A stretch of 36,260 bases of DNA from an uncultured Acidimicrobiales bacterium (GCA_937930655.1 CALHBU010000049.1:1-36260); one strand, 5' to 3'. Shown: positions 16,244 through 25,193, counted from the first letter of the stretch. Program-made: numbers and translations. Notes: generated by a model from the letters alone, not told the origin.

Positions 16244-17518
16244 ATGGGAATCGGAATGGACTCGGTATTCCCACCCACCGTCCTCCAGAGATTGCAGAGT
16301 GAAGTCATTGATCCAACGGGGGTCGCCGGCGGCATCGTCGGTCCTGTCGGCTTCGAACTCAGACACATCTCGGGGCTGAACGCCGGCGCTGCGCATCCCA
16401 TCGCGGCCGGTGGCATCTCATTCTCTGCGGCCGACGGGGAGCCTGGTTTCCGGCTTGACGCCGATGCCGACGGAGCCATTGTCGTCACACCGCTGGCTCT
16501 GCCGGTCCGACTCGACAACCGGCCCATCGATGGTCCCCGCCAGGTCGGCGACGCTGTACTGGACGTTGGTTTCGCTGCATTTACTGTTGCCTCCCGCCGG
16601 TCCACGCCGCCTCGATCGCCCGGCACACCTGCGGACCCAGAACGGACCTTGAACCGCAGACCGGCCACAACAGGCCAGGTGTCCATACCCGTGAACGGCA
16701 TCGAAGAACGAGAGCTCATCCGTTTGGTTCAGCTCGAGTATCAGTCAGCTCTCTTCCATGCCCGCGAGATGTGGCCCGACCCTGAGGAGATCATGTTTCA
16801 GATCTTCGAGCAGGGAAGTCGAGTCTGGTCCGAGCCAGTCAGCGACCCCGCGTTCGGCCACGCAGCTGTTGCACTCGGAACCTTGCCATGGCAACCCGAA
16901 CTGAGCAGACCGCTAGATCTGAGTCCTGACACTTTTTCGAAGCTCAAGGGTTATCAAGCTCTGCCATCGGTACCGGTGGTTGCCGATTTCAGCCTGGGCC
17001 CCGTTGGCCTCGTCGGACCACGAGAGATGACACTGGCCGTTGCCCGTCAATTGGTTCTCAACCGAGCAGTGCTGAGTTCCCCTCACGACCTTGCGGTCGG
17101 GATCATCGCCAACAGCCAGTCCATCGCTGACTGGGCGTGGATCGAGCCACTGCCCCACCTGGCTCGACAGTCGGGCCCTCGCCGTCCGCTACGGGTGCTG
17201 GACGACCCAGATCGACCGACCGAGTCAGCCGAGGTGATCATTTCCACCGACATGGACCTGCTCCCCGAACGGTGCGCACTGTCGGTTGAAATCAACCCCG
17301 ACGGAACCTGCACCGTCATCGACAACGGCACGGGCAGCGTGACCATGGCCGCCATGCCGCTCGGTCTACACCCCGATCTGGCGCTAGCCGCCACCGGGAT
17401 GCTCTCCCGACTCGTTGACGCGGTGCCGACACGCGTTCCGTCCATCCCCAAAATTCGCAGCCGGTCGCCGATCGGATCAGCGCCACTGGCTATGGGGTAC
17501 GAAAGCTCGTTCTTCTAA
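16244..17518 (+). CDS. EssC/EccC (FtsK/SpoIIIE)-type N-terminal module: degenerate FHA-like plus stalk/pseudo-ATPase-like region, no FtsK motor domains
   Basis: FHAREMWPDPEEIMFQIFEQGSRVWSEPVSDPAFGHAAVALGTLPWQ, VPVVADFSLGPVGLVGPREMTLAVARQLVLNRAVLSSPHDLAVGII...DWAWIEPLPHL and STDMDLLPERCALSVEINPDGTCTVI match the pre-motor region of actinobacterial FtsK/SpoIIIE/EccC proteins; stop at 17518. Confidence 0.7.
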   Translation: MGIGMDSVFPPTVLQRLQSEVIDPTGVAGGIVGPVGFELRHISGLNAGAAHPIAAGGISFSAADGEPGFRLDADADGAIVVTPLALPVRLDNRPIDGPRQVGDAVLDVGFAAFTVASRRSTPPRSPGTPADPERTLNRRPATTGQVSIPVNGIEERELIRLVQLEYQSALFHAREMWPDPEEIMFQIFEQGSRVWSEPVSDPAFGHAAVALGTLPWQPELSRPLDLSPDTFSKLKGYQALPSVPVVADFSLGPVGLVGPREMTLAVARQLVLNRAVLSSPHDLAVGIIANSQSIADWAWIEPLPHLARQSGPRRPLRVLDDPDRPTESAEVIISTDMDLLPERCALSVEINPDGTCTVIDNGTGSVTMAAMPLGLHPDLALAATGMLSRLVDAVPTRVPSIPKIRSRSPIGSAPLAMGYESSFF

Positions 17519-17527
17519 CCGGGACAG

Positions 17528-18715
17528 CTACTTCTTGGTACCAATACCGAGCAGCGGCTCGGCATTGGCCCAGTCCGGCCACCGCTTCCTGCTCTTCTCC
17601 GCCAGCTTGTGCATGAGGGCGATAGCGGCCGGGTCATCGTCGCCCGGCCGGGTCTCGATGACACCGTCCTTGATCATGGCGTCCATGATGGCTCGACCCA
17701 GATCGGTACGGACGATGGTGAGGGTCCAGTCAGTCTCGTTGCCGATGCCACCGGTCGAAATGTCGGCATGCTCGGCTGCGAAATCGGGGCAGTGATTGCA
17801 GCCCTCTCGCGTCCAGGCGTGACACTCCTTGAGATTGATCTCGTGGTAGTCACCGTTCTTCATCCACACCTGGAAGACACCCTTGATGTTCATCTTGACG
17901 ATGTCTTCTCGGGCCAGGCCGTACTTAACCTCGAACAGTTCCTCGAACATCGAGTCGTCGAAGCTCTTCGAACAGAGCAGGCCGATGTTGAGCTTGATGG
18001 GTTTGGAGACCTTGCCCACCTTCCGATGCCACATAACAGGGGCGATGGAGGTCTGGCAGCTCATGCCAACCAGGGCCAGGTTCTCCAGGCCCTTCTCTCG
18101 AGCCTCGTCGTAGGCCATGGTGTTGGCCGAGTAGGTGTAGCGGCTACCGGCGCCGGCCAGAACTTCCTCGGCATTGGTGGCCACCCCGGGGGTGGCCTTC
18201 CAACCGCTGCCACCTTCCAGCATTGAAACAAGCGCCCCATCGATGATCTTGTTTTCGAGGCACCAGATGAGGATGGCCGATACCAGGCCGCCGTCCTGAC
18301 CCTTGTCGTACACACCGTCGTCCTTGGCCCTGACAAGAAGAATGTCCTTGAAGATGCCAGAGACTTCATCGTCATTGCGGGTGCGACCGAAGAGATGCTC
18401 GTCGGCCTCGGTCTCCCAGCTTCGGAATCGGGGGCAAGCCCTGGTGCAGGAGGTACAGCCCTTCTCGCCGTGGATGCAGTTGTCGATGCCGAGTTCTTCC
18501 TCGAGATGGAAGGGCTTGTAGGCGCCTGGCTCGTGTTTGTAGCCAATGACATCGTGGGGGCAGGAAATCACACAGCCTGCGCATCCGGTGCAGAGCCCGG
18601 ACGTGATGACCTCGGAGTGAAGCTCCTTCCACTGGAAGGTCCAACGCTCCTTCTTTGGCTTGGCTGCTGGAACCGCGGTGTCCGTCACCCGGACAATGCT
18701 AGAGCTCGACCTCAT
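17528..18715 (-). CDS. Coenzyme F420 hydrogenase/dehydrogenase beta-subunit family (FrhB-like) Fe-S protein
   Basis: SGLCTGCAGCVISCPHDVIGY and CIHGEKGCTSCTRACPRF cluster-binding motifs, then DGVYDKGQDGGLVSAILIWCLENKIIDGALV... and CNHCPDFAAEHADISTGGIG. Confidence 0.88.
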   Translation of the reverse strand: MRSSSSIVRVTDTAVPAAKPKKERWTFQWKELHSEVITSGLCTGCAGCVISCPHDVIGYKHEPGAYKPFHLEEELGIDNCIHGEKGCTSCTRACPRFRSWETEADEHLFGRTRNDDEVSGIFKDILLVRAKDDGVYDKGQDGGLVSAILIWCLENKIIDGALVSMLEGGSGWKATPGVATNAEEVLAGAGSRYTYSANTMAYDEAREKGLENLALVGMSCQTSIAPVMWHRKVGKVSKPIKLNIGLLCSKSFDDSMFEELFEVKYGLAREDIVKMNIKGVFQVWMKNGDYHEINLKECHAWTREGCNHCPDFAAEHADISTGGIGNETDWTLTIVRTDLGRAIMDAMIKDGVIETRPGDDDPAAIALMHKLAEKSRKRWPDWANAEPLLGIGTKK

Positions 18716-19016
18716 CGACGATGCAATCGGCCACTATCTGGGCTACTTCCTCCGGTAGCGGCGCGGTGTCAGGATTGTCGGCCAACAGCTTCTCTATTTC
18801 GGCCAGCCGGGCAAATGCCACCTCTTGTTGGAGGCGGTCAAATGTGCACTGACAGAGTCGGAAGGTCAAAAGCTCATCGGCCACCGGATCGACGCAGGCG
18901 GTGAGGAAGGCGTCCCGAGTGTCCTGGGAATAGTCGAGCGGTGGTTCGTCGCTACAGCCGGCAAGGAACAGCACGCTTGCCAGCAGAATTGCCAGCATGT
19001 TTGACCGGGAAACCAC
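18699..19016 (-). CDS. Small lipoprotein
   Basis: MVSRSNMLAILLASVLFLAGCSDEPP: signal peptide and lipobox; 17-bp overlap with the downstream FrhB-like gene. Confidence 0.6.
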   Translation of the reverse strand: MVSRSNMLAILLASVLFLAGCSDEPPLDYSQDTRDAFLTACVDPVADELLTFRLCQCTFDRLQQEVAFARLAEIEKLLADNPDTAPLPEEVAQIVADCIVDEVEL

Positions 19017-19110
19017 GGGTACGACGCTAGCCCGGCCCGCATCGACTCTTTCGTTCTACCGCCAGAGGCCTACCGTCAGAGGCCTGGCAATGCTGGCCTC
19101 GCCGGCTCTC

Positions 19111-19374
19111 CTAGTCGTCGGCGACGGGGGTCTCGACATTCAGCAGCTCAGCCAGGTCCGCACCGTCGGCAAGCTCCTGTTCGAGTTTGCCGAACGCCTC
19201 ATCGGTGGCGGCAGCTGCGGTCAGCGTCGACCACAGATCACGCTTCGGTACAGGAGCTGCGCTGGATTCACCCTTGAGGAGCCCAGCCAGCGTTGGTAGC
19301 CAGACAAACTCACCGTCAACCACCGCCGGACGGGATCCTGAGTCGCCTTCATCGAACGCATAGCCATTGAGCAT
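19111..19374 (-). CDS. Hypothetical small protein
   Basis: MLNGYAFDEGDSGSRPAVVDGEFVWLPTLAGLLKGESS...; internal start at 19374 chosen because the upstream part of the ORF overlaps the UDG gene and is arginine-rich noise. Confidence 0.4.
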   Translation of the reverse strand: MLNGYAFDEGDSGSRPAVVDGEFVWLPTLAGLLKGESSAAPVPKRDLWSTLTAAAATDEAFGKLEQELADGADLAELLNVETPVADD

Positions 19375-19460
19375 GCTTGTGGATCGGCTGACTTCGGGGG
19401 TCACAACAGGGCCAAAAGACCCATTTGCCCGGTCCGACCCAGCTCTGCGGGCCCGATCTG

Positions 19461-20123
19461 CTATCGGACGACTAGTTCGGCTGCTCGAGAGAAGACGGCA
19501 TCGAGCATCTCCTCGGTCAACCGACCGGTAAAGGTGTTCTGTTGACTCACGTGGTAGCTGCACAAAATGGTCGCTGGGCCATTGACGGTGTCGATCTCGA
19601 CCTCTACCCCATGACCGAAGGTCGGTCGGGGCCGCACACCGAAGTAGGAACACAGGCCCTGATAGGCGAAACCGCCGAGAGCCACAAAGACTCGTCCGTT
19701 CAGCACTTCAAGTTCCCGATCGAGAAACGGGCGGCACGCATCGCGTTCGGTTGTGGTCGGCTTGTTGGCCGGAGGCGCACACTTCACCGGTGATGTCACA
19801 AAGGCATCGTTGAGCTCGAGGCCGTCATCGATCGTCACGCTCTCCGGCTGATTCGCGAAACCGGCTCGGTACAGACCTCGGTACAGCCAGTCGCCCGAGC
19901 GGTCGCCAGTGAACATGCGGCCCGTTCGATTTGCGCCGTGGGCGGCGGGAGCAAGACCGATGACAATGAGCCGGGCCGATGGGTCGCCAAAACCGGGGAC
20001 TCCTCGGCCCCAATAGTCCCAATCGGCGTAGGCCGCTCGTTTCTCTTCCGCCACCTGTTCTCGCCACTCGACCAGGCGGGGACAAATCCGGCACTCGGCG
20101 ACATCGGAGGCGATTGCCAGCAT
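19461..20123 (-). CDS. Uracil-DNA glycosylase, family 5 (UdgB-like)
   Basis: CRICPRLVEWREQVAEEKRAAYADWDYWGRGVPGFGDPSARLIVIGLAPAAHGANRTGRMFTGDRSGDWLYRGLYRAGFANQPES...TSPVKCAPPANKPTTTER. Cys pattern and GLAPAAHGANRTGR are typical. A start slightly upstream (GTG) is possible. Confidence 0.9.
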   Translation of the reverse strand: MLAIASDVAECRICPRLVEWREQVAEEKRAAYADWDYWGRGVPGFGDPSARLIVIGLAPAAHGANRTGRMFTGDRSGDWLYRGLYRAGFANQPESVTIDDGLELNDAFVTSPVKCAPPANKPTTTERDACRPFLDRELEVLNGRVFVALGGFAYQGLCSYFGVRPRPTFGHGVEVEIDTVNGPATILCSYHVSQQNTFTGRLTEEMLDAVFSRAAELVVR

Positions 20124-20203
20124 CGCTGCCTTCGTGCCTCTCTTGCTACCTCTCTTGCCGCCGGGAGTTCCCACCGGCCCGACGGTAGATACGGTGAACC
20201 CCA

Positions 20204-20863
20204 ATGGCACGCTCCAGTTCACAAAAGACGCCCAAACCAACCACCGTTTTGTTGGTTCGTCACGGCCGGACACCCACGACCGGCCAGGTTCTTCCCGGTC
20301 GGGCCAAGGGTCTTCATCTCGGCGACGAAGGCAAAGCCCAGGCCCAACGGGCGGCGGACCGCATCGGCGCCATTGGCCAGAAGAAGATCGCCGCCGTCTA
20401 CTCGTCGCCAATGGAACGGGCCAGAGAGACAGCGGCGCCAATCGCCAAGGCGGTCGGGGTCCGGGTCAGGCAGAAGAAGGGGCTGATCGAGGCCGACTTC
20501 GGTGACTGGACCGGCCGCAAACTCACCGAACTGAACAAGTTGAAGGAATGGGAGCAGGTCCAGAAGTACCCGAGCGGATTTCGCTTTCCCGGCGGCGAAT
20601 CATTTACCGAGATGCAGGCCAGGATGACCGGCACAATCCACGAACTGGTCAAAGAACATCCAGGCGAGACCATCGTGTGTGCCTCTCACGCCGACACCAT
20701 CAAGGCGGCAGTCGCCGACGCCATGGGCACCCATCTCGACCTGTTCCAACGAATCGTCATCGGACCATGCTCCATCACCGCCATCACCTACACCTCGGGC
20801 GGCCCCATTGTGTTGGCCGTCAACTCGATGGGCGACGACCTCAAAGCACTCGTTCCGAGCTAG
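20204..20863 (+). CDS. Histidine phosphatase family protein (MSMEG_4193-type)
   Basis: TVLLVRHGRTPTTGQVLPGRAKGLHLGDEGKAQAQRAADRI...VYSSPMERARETAAPIA; followed by DUF3090 and SCO1664-family genes. Confidence 0.92.
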   Translation: MARSSSQKTPKPTTVLLVRHGRTPTTGQVLPGRAKGLHLGDEGKAQAQRAADRIGAIGQKKIAAVYSSPMERARETAAPIAKAVGVRVRQKKGLIEADFGDWTGRKLTELNKLKEWEQVQKYPSGFRFPGGESFTEMQARMTGTIHELVKEHPGETIVCASHADTIKAAVADAMGTHLDLFQRIVIGPCSITAITYTSGGPIVLAVNSMGDDLKALVPS

Positions 20864-20883
20864 TCACTCGCTGACCCATCGCC

Positions 20884-21405
20884 ATGCAGAACCGTTCATA
20901 CGAATTCCAGGACCCCACCCACTTCGGCACCGGCGCCATTGGCGACCCCGGCGAGCGGGTCTTCTATCTTCAGGCTGGCGATGCGACCGGATACATCTCG
21001 CTGAAGCTCGAGAAGCAACAGGTCGTGGCGTTGGCGCAGTTTCTCCGTGGTGTGCTTGACGATCTTCCCGCTGCCCCCGCCAATTCGCCGTCGGCCGATC
21101 TCCGTTCGCCAGTCGAGCCCGAGTGGGTGGTGGGTCAGATCGCGGTTGGTGTCGATGAGGCCGATGCCGAGATCGTGGTGATGATCGAAGAAATGGTGCC
21201 GTTCGATGAGGAAGACGACGGTGACGATGTCGAGCTTCTTGACGATGTCAACACCGGAGCCACCATGCGAGTGCAGATCAACTCCGCCCAGGCCGCAGCA
21301 TTCGTCGCCCAGGCCGATGTGCTCGTATCGAAGGGTCGCCCGCCGTGCCGACTGTGCGGTCAGCCGGAGGACCCCGGGGGCCATGCCTGCCCCCGACTCA
21401 ACTGA
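20884..21405 (+). CDS. DUF3090 family protein
   Basis: YEFQDPTHFGTGAIGDPGERVFYLQAGDATGYISLKLEKQQVVALAQFL...; C-terminal CRLCGQPEDPGGHACPRLN zinc-like motif; conserved neighbourhood. Confidence 0.9.
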   Translation: MQNRSYEFQDPTHFGTGAIGDPGERVFYLQAGDATGYISLKLEKQQVVALAQFLRGVLDDLPAAPANSPSADLRSPVEPEWVVGQIAVGVDEADAEIVVMIEEMVPFDEEDDGDDVELLDDVNTGATMRVQINSAQAAAFVAQADVLVSKGRPPCRLCGQPEDPGGHACPRLN

Positions 21406-21421
21406 CCATGGCTCCGCCGAA

Positions 21422-22213
21422 ATGACAGAGACGAGCGGACCCCACGGTGGTTCTGAGGGAATCGGCGACGCCACCAGCAACAAAGCCTTTGATCTCCCCG
21501 CCCCTGTGCTTGTCGAACTCTTCGAGTCGGGCGAGGTCGAGATCGAAGGCCGCATGCCGTACAGCTCCAACACAACATTGCTGGTGACAGTGAAGGGCGA
21601 CGGCCCCGGCGGTGAGCCGATAGAACACAAGGCGATCTACAAGCCGGGCGACGGCGAGCGCCCGCTGTGGGACTTTCCCCCCGATCTGTACAAACGAGAG
21701 GTCGCCATGTTCCGGCTGGCCGATGCTCTCGGATTTCCGGTCATCCCAGCGACGACGGTGGGGAATGGACCCTTCGGCGAGGGCTCCTTTCAGACCTTCG
21801 TCAATGCCGACTTCTCAGAGCACTACTTCACGATGTTCGAAGCCGGCACCGCTATCGACGACCTCAAGCAGCTCTGCCTCCTCGACCTCATTGCCAACAA
21901 CACCGACCGGAAGTCGGGCCATTGCCTGCTCGGTCGTGACGGTCGGGCCTACGGCATCGACCACGGGCTGGCGTTCCACCATCAATGGAAACTCCGCACC
22001 GTCATCTGGGACTTCATCGGCGAACCGATCCCCGACGCCGATCTCCAAGCCGTACAGGCCTTCATCGACGCCGGCCCTCCAATCGAGCTGGTTTGTCTGC
22101 TTGACCAACTCGAAGTCGATGCCATGCTCACCAGAGCCCAAGCCGTACTCGATGAAGGACTGTTCCCCGAGGACGATTCAGACGGCCATCGTTGGCCTTG
22201 GCCCCTGGTGTAG
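21422..22213 (+). CDS. SCO1664 family protein (PI3/4-kinase-like fold)
   Basis: SSNTTLLVTVKGD...HKAIYKPGDGERPLWDFPPDLYKREVAMFRLADALGFPVIPATTVGNGPFGEGSFQ...LIANNTDRKSGHCLLGRDGRAYGIDHGLAFH. Confidence 0.9.
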   Translation: MTETSGPHGGSEGIGDATSNKAFDLPAPVLVELFESGEVEIEGRMPYSSNTTLLVTVKGDGPGGEPIEHKAIYKPGDGERPLWDFPPDLYKREVAMFRLADALGFPVIPATTVGNGPFGEGSFQTFVNADFSEHYFTMFEAGTAIDDLKQLCLLDLIANNTDRKSGHCLLGRDGRAYGIDHGLAFHHQWKLRTVIWDFIGEPIPDADLQAVQAFIDAGPPIELVCLLDQLEVDAMLTRAQAVLDEGLFPEDDSDGHRWPWPLV

Positions 22214-22239
22214 GGCTCGACCCTGGTGTAGAGCTCGAC

Positions 22240-22473
22240 TCAGTGGCACGTCGGCCCTAGCTCGCTCAACGATCGCTTGGTCACGTGGTACGTCTCGGTC
22301 GCCTTTGGGGCCGGGCGTCGACGATCACCCGCTGACTGTTCGGCCGACACTTCGACTCCAAACGGTCGCCGGCATCGCTCGAACCCACGAGCGAGATGAG
22401 AACCACCTCGCAGCACGGCACCAACGCCGAAGTACGCGGCAGTACCAACAAGAACGCCCAGGACTGTCGTCAT
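22240..22473 (-). CDS. Possible small membrane protein
   Basis: MTTVLGVLVGTAAYFGVGAVLRGGSHLARGFERC... with an N-terminal hydrophobic segment; AAAGGCAATG upstream; sits in an otherwise empty gap. Confidence 0.4.
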   Translation of the reverse strand: MTTVLGVLVGTAAYFGVGAVLRGGSHLARGFERCRRPFGVEVSAEQSAGDRRRPAPKATETYHVTKRSLSELGPTCH

Positions 22474-22561
22474 TGCCTTTCAGAATGGCGGGAATGCTGG
22501 TGCTGGTCATGAGCAAAGCCGACGACAAGTCGTGAGCCCACCGGCTTAGGGTCGCTGGGTA

Positions 22562-23368
22562 CTACTTGCCGTCCCGGGCGCCGAAGGCCGCCTTGAGCTG
22601 CTCGCTCGTCATCCTTTGTTCGGCGAAACCCAGCGTCCCTGGCGCAAGCAGTTCCTCCCCCGCTTTCACCAGCGCGCCGTGGACGGACTGCAACAGCGAA
22701 CTGCCAGTCGAGACTCGCCGCACACCGACGGCAGCCAGTTCGGGAACAGTTGGACCGTTGGGGAAGACCAGCACGTTGATCGGCCGCGACACCGCCTCGA
22801 CCACCCGCCGGATCAGCTCGGTATCCACCAAGCCGGGGGCATAGAGCACGTCGGCTCCGACCTCGGCGAACGCGGTCAGCCGCCCAATGGTGTCGTCCAG
22901 GTCATCGATGCCGTAGAGATGGTTCTCGGTTCGGGCCGTCACCATCATCCCGCTGGCCTTTGCCCCCTGGACGGCGGCCGCTACTCGCTCGACGGTCTGA
23001 CTCAGAGAGTCGATGCTTCCCGTCTCCGGGTTGTAGTCCTCGATCGAACAGCCGGCAGCCCCGGTCTCACCCATTCGGGTCACATTGGCTTCCACCCCGG
23101 CAGGATCGTCGGCAAAGCAACGCTCGCTGTCGAGGTTGAGCGGTACCTGGATGGCAGCCACCAGTTCCTCGGCGTGGGTCAGCAGTTCATCGAAGGTAAT
23201 GCTCTGGTCGTAGCGCCCCTTGGTCGCGGCCTGGCCTGCGCTGGTCGTGGCCAACGCCTGAAACCCCAGCGATTCAAGGATGCGGGCAGACCCGGCATCC
23301 CAGGGGTTGGGCATCACGAACGTGCCGTCCTCGTGTAGCGCCCGGAATCGGTCTGTCATCTCGGTCAT
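22562..23368 (-). CDS. Isocitrate lyase/PEP mutase superfamily protein
   Basis: MTDRFRALHEDGTFVMPNPWDAGSARILESLGFQALATTSAG...TFDELLTHAEELVAAIQVPLNLDSERCFADD...GAAGCSIEDYNPETGSI; ATG at 23368. Confidence 0.92.
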   Translation of the reverse strand: MTEMTDRFRALHEDGTFVMPNPWDAGSARILESLGFQALATTSAGQAATKGRYDQSITFDELLTHAEELVAAIQVPLNLDSERCFADDPAGVEANVTRMGETGAAGCSIEDYNPETGSIDSLSQTVERVAAAVQGAKASGMMVTARTENHLYGIDDLDDTIGRLTAFAEVGADVLYAPGLVDTELIRRVVEAVSRPINVLVFPNGPTVPELAAVGVRRVSTGSSLLQSVHGALVKAGEELLAPGTLGFAEQRMTSEQLKAAFGARDGK

Positions 23369-23399
23369 GCCCCATCCTGTCGCGAAATGGTCAGGGTCG

Positions 23400-23549
23400 A
23401 TGGCAGACTTCGCCGTGGGCCAAGACACCGTGGGTCAAGACAAGGACACCGACACGACCACATGGGGTCGGGCACTCTTGCCGCTGGGAGTGATACTGGC
23501 CGCCTCCATCGTGATGGTGGCCGTGGCTCTCGTTATTCGCTCGCTCTAG
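23400..23549 (+). CDS. Small single-pass membrane protein (49 aa)
   Basis: MADFAVGQDTVGQDKDTDTTTWGRALLPLGVILAASIVMVAVALVIRSL; clear C-terminal TM helix. Confidence 0.4.
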   Translation: MADFAVGQDTVGQDKDTDTTTWGRALLPLGVILAASIVMVAVALVIRSL

Positions 23550-23644
23550 CGCCATTCACACAAACCATCACCGCCTGACTCGTCCTTCTTTCGTAGCGTT
23601 GAGCAATCGCCGAGGTCGCCCGAACCCGGCAGTGGGGGAACATC

Positions 23645-24640
23645 ATGCGCAGAACTCTTCTTGCTCTCGCCGTTCTGGCTGCAACTGCCTTGACCGGCGT
23701 TGCACCGGCGGCCGCCGCGGTGCCCGACGCGTCGTATACCGAGACCGGCTGCGATGGACACTCCGACGCTGTCGCTCGACTCTACGTCGCTGCCTTTGGC
23801 CGCACCCCAGAGATCAACGGTTTCAACTTCTGGGTCGATGCGTACGCCACCGCCCAATGGAGCCTTCCCGATATGGCGGACTTCTTCATCGACAGCGCCG
23901 AGTTCGAGCAGCGCTTCGGAGCCGTCGACAACACCGACTTTGTTACCCAGCTGTATGCCAACGTCTTGGACCGTGCCCCCGACGCCGGCGGCCTGGCTCA
24001 CTGGGTCGGTGAACTAGCCGACGGTCTGGAACGATGGGAACTGTTGCTGCGCTTCTCGGAGTCTCCCGAGAACATCGAACGTTCCGGCACTACTCCGCCG
24101 ATCTTGGGACCGTTCAACATCGGCACCACCCAGCCATTCCAATGCGACAACCCTGATGTCATCGAGCTCTGCAACGCCTACCTCGTCTTCCTCTCGGTCT
24201 TCGACCTCACCGATCTGATCGCCGCGCTTGGAACCGATGCTCCCTCCGGTGTGCTGGCTGCCCTCGACACCATGCAGGACCCGGACGCCTTCTTCGAAGA
24301 TATTCTCGCTGCCGGCCAGACCGTTCAGGACTACGTCGCTCCGGTGTGTCGTGTTCGTTGGGACCGGGGTTTGGAGCCAGGGGGCATCAATGCCGATGTC
24401 GTTGACCTCTTCTTCACCGCCCTGGTCGCTGGGGAGGAGGTCGAGGTCACCACTATCGCCCCTGACGACGTGAGGGCCCTCTTCTCCCCCTGGACGCCGA
24501 TCGAAGACGACCCCGACCTCGGACCACCTTCGTATACCTATGACGGTGGCGACACCTTCTTCATGCTGTTGGGCCCGACGATCTCCGTGGCCTGCAGCAT
24601 CGACGACGGCATCGTGACCAGTTGTGGGTTCGGTGAGTAG
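23645..24640 (+). CDS. Secreted DUF4214-domain protein
   Basis: Signal peptide MRRTLLALAVLAATALTGVAPAAAA; VARLYVAAFGRTPEINGFNFWVDAY...FVTQLYANVLDRAPDAGGLAHWVGEL (two DUF4214-type repeats). Confidence 0.9.
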   Translation: MRRTLLALAVLAATALTGVAPAAAAVPDASYTETGCDGHSDAVARLYVAAFGRTPEINGFNFWVDAYATAQWSLPDMADFFIDSAEFEQRFGAVDNTDFVTQLYANVLDRAPDAGGLAHWVGELADGLERWELLLRFSESPENIERSGTTPPILGPFNIGTTQPFQCDNPDVIELCNAYLVFLSVFDLTDLIAALGTDAPSGVLAALDTMQDPDAFFEDILAAGQTVQDYVAPVCRVRWDRGLEPGGINADVVDLFFTALVAGEEVEVTTIAPDDVRALFSPWTPIEDDPDLGPPSYTYDGGDTFFMLLGPTISVACSIDDGIVTSCGFGE

Positions 24641-24649
24641 CGCCAGGCC

Positions 24650-25141
24650 CTAGCCTTCGGCAGTCGAGGGCCGTATCGATGGGTCGTGCCACACAAAGTT
24701 CACGCCAGCTTGGCTAAGCCGTCCGATGCTTTCGGCAAAGATGGGGTGGTTCGAGAAGCCATCGCTCATTTGCGGCTCCAGGGTTAGCTTCACCCCTCGA
24801 GCGATCGCTTCACAGGCAAGGCCACTGACCATGTCATCGGCCAAGCCGAGTGCAATCTTGTTGATGGTGTTGAACGACGCCGGAGCCACCACCATCTCCG
24901 TCCCAAGAGGCTCGAAGAGCGGCTCGCCGTAGATCCTCATCCGACTCTGAATGGCATGGCCGGTGAGTGCCTCGGCAGCCGCGCCATCAAACCAATGCAG
25001 CGACCGCTCAGTGGCAAGCAGGCAGACCTCCCAGCCATCGGCCTGCTCAGTTCGGATTCGGTCCAGGGTGCGCTCGGCCCCTGGAACAGCACAAACGCCG
25101 AGGTACAGCACCCTGTCTGCCAACGAACCAAAGCTGGTCAT
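24650..25141 (-). CDS. Flavoprotein domain protein (phosphopantothenoylcysteine decarboxylase-like)
   Basis: LYLGVCAVPGAERTLDRIRTEQADGWEVCLLATERSLHWFD...MVVAPASFNTINKIALGLADDMVSGLACEAI. Confidence 0.82.
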   Translation of the reverse strand: MTSFGSLADRVLYLGVCAVPGAERTLDRIRTEQADGWEVCLLATERSLHWFDGAAAEALTGHAIQSRMRIYGEPLFEPLGTEMVVAPASFNTINKIALGLADDMVSGLACEAIARGVKLTLEPQMSDGFSNHPIFAESIGRLSQAGVNFVWHDPSIRPSTAEG

Positions 25142-25193
25142 GCCCCAGTATTACCCTCCCGCTCGTTGCGTACCCATCATCGTTCGACGCTGT

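Noticed and set aside
16244-17518. A complete type VII secretion locus
   Set aside because: Only an EssC/EccC-like N-terminal module is present; no WXG100, EccB, EccD, EccE, mycosin or motor domain in the window.
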